Positions 1 through 10,100 of a DNA stretch of 64,000 nt are shown piece after piece. The DNA is from Trichodelitschia bisporula (lineage: Eukaryota > Ascomycota > Dothideomycetes > Phaeotrichales > Phaeotrichaceae): NCBI GenBank assembly GCA_010356995.1, contig ML996692.1:1337021-1401020 (forward strand). Direction: 5' to 3'. The position numbers were made by a program, and so were the translations under genes. The notes beneath the pieces are model-generated. The model saw nothing but the letters and a program-made list of their open reading frames with translations. It searched no databases and was not told where the DNA came from. Numbering within the stretch: the stretch's first letter is position 1; every line of letters begins with the position of its first letter.

Positions 1-1102
1 GGCGATTGGGTAATGTTGTAGGACTTGTAGACCTCGTTAATGGCTTTGCTGACCTGCGGGAGGGCGCAGGGGCGCGCGTTGACGAAGAACATTTGTCGAT
101 CCGGGGTTTGCCGGCCTTCGCCTACGACGGGGCGGGAGATGTGCCCCCTGAGGTGCACGGTGTGCGGGGAGTCATGGCCCGGCTCGGTGGGTACCATTTC
201 GAGTGAAAGGTCGAGGGGAATGAGCGCGGTGAGGGTTTTGGCGCCGTAGACGTTGGCGATGTTTTCTCGTGTCGTTGGGTTGGCGTTCGTGGCGAAGGCG
301 ACAACCTTCTTGCTTCCCGGTTGTTAGCCAGCCGGTAGAAATATATGGGAAGACGAACCCTTTCTTCGGCTGGTTGCTAACCGCCACCTTAACCCCAGTA
401 CTAATACACGCATACGCCTGCAGCAGGGTCAACACCTTCCCATACTCCCTCTTCACATTGCGTTCCAGCTCCCGTCGCCGCACAGGCAGGTTTTTAAACA
501 GATTCTCAACAACCACCGTGGTGCCCTTTTGACACGCTACTACGGAGGTTCCGCGCAGCTTGCCTGATATTTCGAAGTCTAGCCGAGTACCTTTGGCCCC
601 GTCCGTGGCGCGCGCGGTGAGGATGTGGAAATCGGAGAGGGCGCAGAGGGAGGAGAGGGCTTCGCCTCTGAAGCCGAAGGTGGACAGACTGGTTAGGTCG
701 GCGTAGCTTGCTAGCTTGGAGGTGTAGTGTTTCAGTGCTGTGGGTGTTAGCCTTGTCCTCGAGTACGTCGTGTGCGTAACGTACCAACAGTCTCGTAATC
801 CGCGGGCGCGATGCCGGATCCGTTATCTTGTACTTCGATGGCGTCGATGCCATTGTTGCGGAAGCGGACTTCTGGTTTTTGTTAGGCTGGTTCGTTATGG
901 GCCGGCGGGGAGGTGGGTGCGTACCGATAGACGAAGCACCGGCGTCGAGACTGTTCTCCACGAGTTCTTTGACGACGGAGCAGAGGTCGACGATGACTTG
1001 GCCGGATTGGATTTGGTGGACCTAGGAGTGTGTGAGGAGAGTTCAGAGATTTTGAAGGAGGGGACAAACGGAGCGGCTTTCGATGGCTTTGATGCTTGCC
1101 AT
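1..1102 (-). CDS. pms1: DNA mismatch repair protein Pms1 (MutL homologue), N-terminal part
   Basis: Pms1 is the MutL-family ATPase that pairs with Mlh1 in nuclear mismatch repair. Five exons are inferred: 1102-1070, 1021-925, 871-785, 737-359 and 312-1, with introns of 46-53 nt. The spliced N-terminus begins MASIKAIESRS and continues through VIVDLCSVVKELVENSLDAG, which carries the GHKL metal-binding Glu/Asn motif. Then come DNGSGIAP (the DxGxG ATP motif), FGFRGEAL (the family signature), NLFKNLPVRR and MFFVNARPCALP from the MutL transducer-like domain. The start is the only ATG that gives the conserved xIKAIxxxxV opening. The first intron has a weaker donor (GTTTGT). The C-terminal endonuclease/dimerisation half lies left of the window. 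Pms1 fits better than Mlh1 because of the NLFKNLPVRRRELERN and QMFFVNARPC segments. Confidence 0.93.
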
Positions 1103-2532
1103 TGCGGAGGTGGGGCTTGGGGCGGAGATGGAGGCGCGTCCGTGGGGGTGAGGTTGAAGGGACGGGCGGGACGGGTAAGGCGCGGGACGCGTGCCCACGA
1201 CTACCGCGCCTGGGGGACGGCTGGGCGGTTGGCGGACTTCATCTTTCCGGTCTTGCTACAACTCTTCTACTGTCATTGTCGTGACTACATCACATCTCTC
1301 CGTCAGGTCCTGCTCTGATACCGGAACTCTCTCAAGCAATAGCTGTCTCTTCTCGGGTAGCTCCTCTGCTCGTAGTCGGCCGGATATCTCTCCGCATGCC
1401 ATATTCCTTGACCACTCTCGAGTCCCCCGAGTAGTCGTCGCGCGATTATAATACCCTCTTCACTCGCTGCAAGATCTTCCATCGGCTGTCCTTGCTTGGT
1501 GTCGGCTGTAGAATGGCTTCTGCTAACACTAGAACTACAGGTCATCTCCCTCCCTGCTATCACCGCAAACCCGGTCCCGTGTGCTCGACGACATGGTCTC
1601 GATATCATGACCAGGCCTTCTAAATGCATCACCAGGCATTCTAAATGCATCACCAGGCCTTCCAAAGACAGCCAACGGACGTCGGAATTTCCTTCTCCCC
1701 GTCTCTCATGACCTCCCCGCCGCCAGGATCCACGGCTCTGCCATCACCATCCGCGTAGGCCAAGACGGGGCAATCCAATCTATCACCCCCAGCATCTCCC
1801 CAGAGCCGATCTCTAAATTTCCGGCAGCCACGTTAACCTCCCTATGTGCCGTTCTCGGAACGCCTACCGGGCACCCACGTCGTGCCGTCATGACGGCACT
1901 TCTCCAAATTGCCCGGAATAACTTTTGGAGCGTGTGTGCCGCGGCCTGCCCCGCGAGTCCTCCACTCACGTCCGCATTCGGATGCTGGCCTGTACTCATT
2001 AGCACAGACCAATATCCACCTCGCTCATTCTCGGCTGCCAAACAACCTCCTGCCCAAGGATCCCGACAAGCCTCTCGTCCCACATCCTTGCCCCGGAACG
2101 CCGGCTTGTATATCGGCGATCAAATCCCCGCTCACCGATCGCTGGATATGGGCCTCATCTCACCGTCCCCCGCCATTGGCCTGTGATGTGCGATAAGGCT
2201 CGGTCACCCCTACCCGAAAGGTACGACACTTCGCCGACAATCTTGGCCCTCACCACATCCATTTCTCCACTCCCTCCGCCGTTGGCCAACCTAAGTGCGC
2301 TCGCCAACGCCTGCCCACATCCACCCCGCACCCCTTCTAGCGCCCACGCCCCTCCTTGCGTATATTCCGTCTTACGCAGCAGCACGCCACCACAGCCCAC
2401 CGAGGCCGTAGCGCCTCCCGCGTATAAGGTAGCACCAGCCGAGCGGACACGGACGCCTCCGCATCCTTCATCCCCCGTCTGTCCTTTTTGCACCGCACAC
2501 GCATTTCAGTCCCCTCCGCACCGCATCCCACG
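1103..2532. other. Intergenic region, 1.4 kb, no supported gene
   Basis: Several frames stay open on both strands, including minus frames at 1706-2083 and 2155-2493, but none gives a recognisable domain or a convincing spliced model. A three-copy 21-bp tandem repeat lies at 1606-1668. The region should hold the pms1 promoter and that of the secreted protein starting at 2533. Confidence 0.5.
1606..1668. repeat. 21-bp tandem repeat, three copies
   Basis: Units are 1606-1626, 1627-1647 and 1648-1668, built around the core ACCAGGCCTTCTAAATG with one to four differences each. The unit length is a multiple of three, so the minus frame reads a short peptide repeat here, but no gene model supports translation. 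Confidence 0.85.
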
Positions 2533-3344
2533 ATGCGCCCTCCCCTCCTCCTCCTCAGCCTCACGGCCACGGCCCTCGCCCTCGCCGTCCCAGACCCAAT
2601 CCCCGCTCCCACCGCCGCACCCCTCACCCACATGTAAGCCCGCTCCGCCCCGCCCCATCCCACCCGACTAACACCTCCAGCCGTCGAACCGACAACAATC
2701 CAGAACTGCAACTCAACTTGCTAGCCCCCAACACACCCTCCGCCCAACTCGCCGCCGCACTCTCCCCCGCATCACCAGAAGCCCAAGGCCCCCCAAATGG
2801 CCAAGGCCAAAACCACCAACACCCCCCCGGAAAAGGCCCTCCGCCCGGCGGCTGGGGCAAGGGCCCGCCCCCCTGCGGCCCGCCTCCCGGATCGCCCGGC
2901 GGACCGCCGCCGGGTGGATGGCTCGTCATGGCGGCGGGCGCGTTGATGGGGAGGCCGCCGCCGAAGGGCCCGCCGCCGGGGTGTAAGGGCGGGCCGCCGC
3001 CGGGGGGTTGGAATGGAGGTGGGAGGCCCGGCGGGGGTGGGCCGCCGCCTGGGGGTTGGGGTGGGGGAGGACCGCCGCCTGGAGGTTGGGGTGGGGGAGG
3101 ACCGCCGCCGGGAGGTTGGGGTGGGGGGGGCAATGGGCCGCCGCCGGAGTGGGCGCAGAATAGGCCGACGGCGACGAAGACAGTTTCGGTTACGGCGACG
3201 TTGGTGATTACGCAGAGTGCGCCTGTGCCGCCGCCGTATACGCCCGCGCCGGAGTATACGCAGGCACCGGCGCAGTATACGCCGAATGGGGAGGGGGGGT
3301 TTGTGACGGCGACACAGTGGGTTTGGGATGATACGTACGAGTAG
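2533..3344 (+). CDS. Secreted Gly/Pro-rich repeat protein
   Basis: Two exons, 2533-2633 and 2681-3344, are joined across a 47-nt intron with a GTAAGC donor, a GACTAAC branch site and a CCAG acceptor, giving 254 residues. The N-terminus (MRPPLLLLSLTATALALA) is a clear signal peptide. The centre is low-complexity, dominated by PPPGGWG/GGGG decapeptide-like units around 3030-3140 and looser GPPPG units upstream. The C-terminus changes to Thr/Val then Pro/Tyr (TVSVTATLVITQSAP, then YTP/YTQ repeats), which resembles cell-wall or extracellular linker sequence. No enzymatic domain is visible. The antisense strand is also open across this GC-rich repeat, but the signal peptide and the canonical intron favour the plus strand. 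A structural or surface role is inference from composition only. Confidence 0.72.
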
Positions 3345-3815
3345 GGGTGGGGGGGTATGTAAGATAGGTTAGAGGGTGGGGGTATCAATATAGCGTTTTT
3401 TTGCTTGTGAGGTTCGGCTGTCGTGTGTGAGTGCTTTGGATTGGTAGATTGGGTGTAAGGCCGTGGGTTGGGGGATCGGCGTGAGTGTACAGTATGTGGC
3501 CCCTGGTTTGGGATGGGATGGCTACCCGGGTTTGAGATCGGGAATTCCGAGGACGACGCTTTGATATATTAGCATTCCGACCCAAACGCCAGCTAACATA
3601 CCCTCAGGTTCGGTCTTCCCCCGCCCGAAAATCCATTCTGCAGGCGCCTCTGATATGCATGAGCCTGCAGGAACCTGCATACATCCCAACACAAGCCTGG
3701 AACATGCCGTCGTAAAATGCGGTGGCACCTCCGGTCCTCTTTTCTTCAACCTCACTCTTCTCTTCCGACCTCACCGCTCTCTCTCACCACACGATCCACC
3801 TCCTCCTACCCAAAA
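3345..3815. other. Intergenic region
   Basis: About 470 bp between two plus-strand secreted-protein genes. The CT-rich, CACC-rich stretch just before 3816 looks like a fungal promoter/5' leader. No gene is seen. Confidence 0.5.
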
Positions 3816-4398
3816 ATGAAGCTCAATATCCCCACCCTCCTCCTCCTCGCCCTACCCACCGCCCTCAGCCAAGGGCTCAACATAACTGCCATAGCCGCCG
3901 TAAACGGCGCCTCCGTGCTCCAATGCTGGCACCTCGCCGCCGCACCCGCCGACTTCGCCTCTGCAGTTAACTACCCCCTCGGCGCCGGAGCCTTCAGCGG
4001 CTCCTTTTTGGGCGTCATTGCACCGCGGACGGTGGTGGGGAAGGCATGGGCGCCGCATGTGCAGTACTTCCCCCAAATTCCCTTTCTTCATTCCAATCCT
4101 CGGGACTGAGGGCTTTGCTGATGATGAAAGATTTTCATTCGTGCTCTCCGGCCTCGTGCACATCAGCATCCCGGACTCGAAGCAGGAGGCCTGGATCCAG
4201 GGCGGACGGTATGGCGGGATTATAGCGGCGGATACGAAGGATGTGAGCTTGACGGGGCATATAACGGAGTTCCCGGGTGGGGACGAGACGCTCATTGCGC
4301 AGTTCCCGATGGTTGGGAATGAGGTTCCGGCGCATGAGGTGTTGTATGATGGGGCGTGTGGGGTGGGGAAGTTGATCGGTGGGAAAGGGGGGGCGTGA
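3816..4398 (+). CDS. Small secreted cupin-like protein
   Basis: Exons 3816-4063 and 4131-4398 give 171 residues. The 67-nt intron runs from GTACTT to GAAAG, with a GCTGATGATG branch-like site. The start is chosen because it opens a signal peptide (MKLNIPTLLLLALPTALSQG). After splicing the protein reads WAPHVQFSFVLSGLVHISIP, then a Gly-rich turn (GGRYGGIIAADT) and HITEFPGGDETLIAQFPM. This hydrophobic-strand/Gly/His pattern is like that of small fungal secreted proteins with a single-domain cupin-like beta-barrel. A substrate cannot be inferred. The first intron codon is read differently if the intron is retained, which would give a premature stop after the exon 1 frame at 4109. Confidence 0.75.
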
Positions 4399-4772
4399 GT
4401 GTGCGGAAGGGGGCTTCAGGGTGATGGGTTGAGGCCCGATTTGATAGGTACACATTTGGGGGTTACCGATCGGTCGGTCGGCTGATTATGTTCATGATGG
4501 AATGATTATTGAAGATTTCTGCGTTTAACCTTCCGTGTCGAGGCGGCTAATGAAGTAGTGTTCGCGATAGAGCTGCATCTGGCGATTGCCGGCACGGTAA
4601 TTCCCGGCGCTGGAAGGCAGCGGTGCCGATGCTACAGCACCGGAAAGGCGGACTTCACGTCCCTCTTCCAACACGCTTCCGCCGCTCAGCAGGCGCGACT
4701 CAATCTCGACCGAAGCCGCCGGCCCGAAGGAAGCAATACATTCTCGCAACGTTACTACATCCCCTACATCCC
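4399..4772. other. Convergent intergenic region
   Basis: About 370 bp between the 3' ends of the cupin-like gene (plus) and the O-methyltransferase gene (minus). No gene or RNA was recognised. Confidence 0.5.
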
Positions 4773-6154
4773 CTACCCCTTAAACTCAACCTCCACAATC
4801 CCCATCCCCCCATCCACCAGCTTAATCCCCACAACACTCAGCCTGCTATCCGCAGCGCTAAACAGCTCCCGCCACATCTCCGCACTCCTCTCCCTCGCCC
4901 CAAGCACCATCCACATCTGCAAATCCAGCGCCGTGACAAGCCGCTCCGCATGATTCGGCAACACCCCCCGCGGCGGGAGCACCGCATCGAAGACCACGAT
5001 CCGCGCCCCCGTTTTCAACGCCGGCACCAGCGCGCGGATAATCCGAAGCGCGTACGCGTCCGCCCAGTCATGCAGGATGTGCTTGAACAGATACACATCC
5101 GCGCCGCGCACAGGCTGCTCGGCGAAGAAATCATGCGCCTGGAAGGACACGCGGTCCCTAAACTCCACCGGCCGGACGCTCTCGAATTCGGCGGCCAGTT
5201 TGGGCACATCCTGCACCACGAACTTCAAGTCCGGATTCACCGCCGCAATCGCGCACGACACGTGGCCCAGCGAACCACCCACATCCACCACCAGTCCCTC
5301 CCCGAGACCGCCCCACGCGAAACCCTCCACCAACGACGCCATCGACACGCCCATCCCCCTCATCGCCCGCCCAAACCGCTCCACCCGCCAGGGCTCCTCC
5401 TCCAAAAACTTCCAGAACCCGACTTCATCCCCGCAGCCCGGCCACAGAGCCCGCGCCACCACCGTCCGGCCCACCTTGGGCCCCTCGCCCTCTTCCCGCG
5501 CGACAGCAGTGGCGAACGGGATGCCCCTAGCGACTTCGTCGGTGCAGTGCCCGAGGAAGGACCGGATGCCTTCGTTCCGGCACACGGTGGCGGAGAGAGG
5601 GGTGTGGGTTATGAGCTCTGCGTTAGTGGAGGTGAAGAGGCCGAGTGTCATGGCGTGCCGCAGAAGGCGGGCGAGGAGCCGGGGCGGGATGCCGGTTTTG
5701 GCGGATAGGGAGGCGTGGGATATGCCTGGCCCGGAGAGGGGGACGGCGGTCCATAGCGCTGTCTCTGTGAAGACGGTGAGAAGCATGAGGTCATCTGTGC
5801 ACTGGGGCGGGGGGTTAGACTCTCTAGCTTGTGGGGGGGGTAGGGAGCGGGTACGGTGAGCGCGGCCATTTTCCACCATTCTGCGGGCCCGATGGCGAGG
5901 TCCCGGAGCTGCGTGGCGGCGTCGATGAGGGCGAGGCGCGTGGCTTGGGCTGCTTCGTCGGGAGGGTAGGTTTCTGGGGCGGTAAGGGAGGTTAGGCTTG
6001 GGCTGGGAGCATTGGCGGCGGTGAGAAGGGTGGTTAGCTCGGTGGTTAGGGCGGAGATGCGTGAGGCTAGGGTGGTGAGTTCGGAGGGGGGCATGGTTGC
6101 GGTGGTGAGCTCGGAGGGAGGCATGGCTGCGGTGGTGAGTTCGGAGGTAGACAT
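4773..6154 (-). CDS. COMT-type SAM-dependent O-methyltransferase
   Basis: Two exons, 6154-5855 and 5801-4773, are joined across a 53-nt intron, giving 442 residues. The N-terminal exon carries WWKMAALT and joins CTDDLMLLTVFTETALW, a helical/winged-helix dimerisation segment of the caffeate OMT family. The SAM site VVDVGGSLGHVS is near residues 269-280, followed by the acidic strand segment FVVQDVP. The family catalytic His region HILHDWADAYALRIIRAL is near 340-355. Fungal homologues commonly methylate phenolic or polyketide hydroxyls, but no synthase gene is adjacent, so membership of a secondary-metabolite cluster is not supported. The start is uncertain: three in-frame ATGs lie within a 30-bp repeat (6092-6181), and a further upstream ATG exists near 6235. 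Confidence 0.88.
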
Positions 6155-6181
6155 GGTTGCGGTGGTGCGTGGGGATGGGGT
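6092..6181 (-). repeat. 30-bp tandem repeat in the O-methyltransferase N-terminus
   Basis: Three imperfect units (about 6092-6121, 6122-6151, 6152-6181) encode MPPSELTTAT-like decapeptides, each beginning with an in-frame Met. Copy-number change would keep the frame and merely move the start codon. Confidence 0.8.
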
Positions 6182-7188
6182 GAGTTGGAGGCGGGGCGGG
6201 GCGGAATGGGGGTTATATTTGAGGCTTTGGGGCATGATGAGGGGGGTACGAGAGTCCCGATTGGAAATAGGAGGCGGACCTGGGGTTGCTTTACTCGCTG
6301 CTCTCATCCTGTTCCACGAGTGCCAAAGTTGCCGGATCTCGGGTCGCATCTGGCGGATCGTAGTGACCGGTCCAAAGACTCATGCGAGATCAGTGACACG
6401 GAGATGGCGGGTTGAAAAGCGGGGAAGGAAATCGAATCGAACCATCCGATCCCGATCGCGGGAGCGAATACCCAAAGGGTGAAACGGGGGATCTGAAAGG
6501 ATCAATGGCCGCAGCCTCGCCCCGATCCTTTCCAGCCTCGTCCAGTTGCACTTCCCCGCGATCACGCCGTCCCTTCCTGCCCATCTCACCATCGAAAAAT
6601 CGAATAATAACCCCTTCAATTGGTGAAATGCGAGCAGTACGTTTGGACGCCTGTGGTGATAGGGCGCTTGCTCGGTAAGTTATAGAGTACCGTGGTGCGA
6701 CGGGGGAAGACCGGTGAGGCGGCGAGTATCGAGAGCGGGGGGTGTGGTACGCTTGCCAAGGGGGCGAGGCTGAGGCCAACTGTGGGTGGGGAGTATCCGG
6801 CCCCTCGGCTGCCCTCGTTGAGAGCTTCTCAAATGCCGGGCCGGGGAGTCTTACGTCACTATGCTGGAGGGAGACGTAGTAATTGGCAGGTAAACCACGG
6901 TATTCAAATCCCAACCATGGGAAAGAATCAACGGTCTCACACAGTTCCGTCCAGAATTCAAAAAAGCCCGGCAGCATTCTCGCCGCCAAAAAAAAGCGCC
7001 GTCCATATCGCTACATGCTTTTTCTCAATAACAACATCCCCATGCCTTAAAACACCCCTTCGTGCATCACCATAAGAAAAGCTAGGTATGCCGAATGACC
7101 TAGTAAAGTCCCCCCCATCCCCAGCATCAAAAGATAAACTTCTATAATCCCATCTCCCACTGAATCAAACGCCTTGCTCAACCCCGCA
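6155..7188. other. Intergenic region, 1.0 kb
   Basis: This holds the O-methyltransferase promoter and the 3' flank of the Sec7 gene. A 199-codon minus frame (6390-6989) has no domain and biased composition and is judged a chance frame. Confidence 0.5.
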
Positions 7189-10100
7189 TCAACGCTTCCA
7201 ACTCCCCCTCCTCCTCGTCTCAACCGGACTCCCCACCGCCCGTCCCACACTCAACCACTCCGCACACTCCAACCCGAGCTTAACCTCAAAAATCCGCGCC
7301 ATCAACCCTTGAACCGCGCGCTGCAACTCCGGCCCCATCTCCCGCCCAAGCAACGCAACAGCAAGCGGTGCAAACGTAGGTACATGTTTCGCAAACTCTT
7401 CCTCGGGAAAGCCCGCATACCCCTCCAGTACATCCACCACAACCGGTCGCCAGGTCACAATATTGCGCTGCTGCGTCTCGTCGTCCAACGCCGCATACGC
7501 ACCCACGATATCAGCACACAGCGGCACGAGCGCAGCCTCGGTCTCCGCGCGCGACGCCACGCGCTCCGGTTTGCTGTCGTGATACATGCGGAACAAGATC
7601 GAGACATATACCGCCGCCGCACCACTCTCCTGCTTCAGCAGATTCGGAGGTTGCTTCATGAACCCCTCCTTGAACAACTTCGTTCGCAGCGCGCGGTCCT
7701 CATTAAAGCGGCGCGCGAAATGGTAGCTCTTCTTCAGCAACGCCATGAGGCGGAGTAGTTCAGGGGAGGGGATCTGCGCGTACACGGCGTCGTTGCTGAA
7801 GAGCTCGTTCACCGTCTCGATCATGAGCAGCGTGAGGACGCATTTGGTTATTATTTGGTTGAAGAAGCGGCGCCGCGCGGCGGTGACGACGACGGGGGTG
7901 ACTTGCGTTTCGTTGTCTGGGTGGTAGTCTTCTAGGCCGCCGGCGGAGGCGTCGCCATCTTCGTTCTGGACTGGCTCGCTGGGCGTGACGCGGCTGCGGG
8001 GTTGTGCGGGGAGGCCGTTGATGCCGAGGGCGTTGTCGAGGGAGTTGTCTTGCTCTGAGGCTGGTGTGCTGAGGGGCAGGTCGGAGAGACTCGCTGTTTC
8101 GGAGTTCGTCGAGCCGTGGCCGTTAGACTTGTATGAGCCCGATGTCGCGGCGGAGAAGAGTGCCGTGGCCTCGGTGCGCTGGAAGAGCTCGATGAAGGCG
8201 CCGATGATTTTGCGCCAGTGCTCGGGCGTGAACTTGCTTACATTCTGCAAGATCAGCTGCTGGAGGCAGTTGCTGCCGATGCGGGCTAGCGTGTCGTTCT
8301 CCTGACAGATGCACAGCGTCAGGAGGTCCAAGAATCGGTCGAGCATGTACTCGAGCGAGTCAAAGAAGTGCGTGAAGAGCGTGATCATGTTCCGCAGCGC
8401 CTGGATCATCGTCGTCGAAAGCCAAACGGAGAGTTCCTCGTTGGTGGCAAACTTTTGCATCTCCGACTTGGAGCGCAGCACCATGAAGATCGGGTACAAT
8501 AGCTGCCGCCAAAGCGTGTCCCAGAAGTCGAGCGGGAAGTCACCGCCGTACTTCATCAGCGTCTCAAAGAGGTAGTTGAGCGCCCTAGACCGCACTTCCA
8601 GATCGTCTCCCGTCATCAGCACATCGTGGAAGGCAAACAGCACCGGGAACCAGAACTGCTCCTCGTCCGTTTGCCGCGACGGCTGCTTTGGCGGCGCCGG
8701 CTCGACGGCACGCTCACTTAGACGGGACAGCGGACACTCGGGCGTACGCAGCATCTTGTACACCGTCGACTTGAGCATCTCAATTGCCTGGAGCGACTTC
8801 TTCTGGAACTTTTGGTTCTTGGAGAACTGCGTGAGACAGACGATCAAGTCTGCAAAGGCACCCTGCGAGATGACGACCCCGAAATAGGTGTTGTAGATTT
8901 GCGTCACGTTGTCGTACGCCAGGTTGACGATGCCCTCTGTTGCGAGTTAGTAAGTACAACAGTGTTGAGAAGCGAGGTACGTACCGTATGGCTCCCGCGC
9001 CGCCACCGTAAACACCCCAAACATTGTCCGCCAGCCCGAGCGGATATTTTTGCCCCGCGCCTGGATCATCTGAATCAAGCAGCGCAGCACCATATCCTTG
9101 ACAGGCACGGCCGTGGTATTGCCAATGATGAGCTCAAACGGCTTCCAAAAGTCCTTCTGAAACTTGAAACCAGGAAGCTCCTCAATATCCAGGAACCGCA
9201 TCGACAATTGCCGCAGCGAGTCCAGCGCGAAAAAGACGACATGCGTGTTAGTGTGGCACCCGACTTGGATAAAGTGCTGTCCTAGGACCTGCCAGATGCT
9301 CGCCCACTCGAAGCGCACACGCGTCATGTTGTACCCGCTGATCTCAACAATCTTCTGCAGGCTGTACGTCCGCGGTGACTCGCTCTGGCCTGACGACTGA
9401 ATCTCCTGCCAGCTAACCTGCGTCAGCGCGCGCACAAAGTGCAGGATGGCATCGCCAGAAAGGTTAGCCGTGTTCGTGAAGATGCGGTCGACCTGACGGA
9501 TGATGTCTGTCGAGCGCGTCTCCTCGGCGACCTCAGCCTGGTAGTGCATGTGTGCGCTCTGCGCGCGTGGACGATGTCCCTTGGGCACCTGTAGCTTCTT
9601 TGATGACTTTTGGCTCTGGCTGTGGATCTTGCCGACGTCCGGGACTGCACCCTCATCGACGCCGGTAGAGATGAGCTGGAAGCGGTCGAGCTGGCTGACA
9701 CAGGTAAGGATATCGCGCCAGGAGTCCTTGAGCAGATTCCCTTCGATAAGAGCCACGTCCAACAGACACTTGAGCGCCTCCACGTTGCGAGTCTTCATCT
9801 CGCTCAGGTTGTAAAGGTTCGTGAAGCGCGAGAGGGACGCCACAAACGCCTGGCGTGGATCGCTCAGGTCAAAGAGACAGGCAATACGGATCGCCAGCTT
9901 CTGGCCCTCCATGCAGAGCCGCAGCGCACCAATATCGTTCGTGTCCTGGGCAGCCCCAGAGAGTGCGGTCAAAAACGGCATCCACGTCACCTGGAACATA
10001 GGCCCGACGTGCTTCGATGAAGATGCGGGAACGAATTTGGCAACCGGCGCCTTGGACGCGCCCTTACGCTGCGCCCGCAGCAAGCTCTTGTACAGCTGCT

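Noticed and set aside
1706-2493. Two minus frames (1706-2083 and 2155-2493) that could be exons of one gene
   Set aside because: The Gly/Ala-rich peptides match no family I know, and I found no splice pair joining them convincingly; left as intergenic.
2624-3388. Minus-strand 254-codon frame antisense to the Gly/Pro secreted protein
   Set aside because: The plus strand has a signal peptide, a consensus intron with branch site and a sensible C-terminus; the minus frame is Gly/Pro low complexity with no start context or domain.
4623-5708. 361-codon plus frame opposite the O-methyltransferase
   Set aside because: His/Pro/Arg-rich shadow; the minus strand has SAM-binding and catalytic motifs.
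6390-6989. 199-codon minus frame upstream of the O-methyltransferase
   Set aside because: No domain, no splice support, and composition as expected from random GC-rich sequence.
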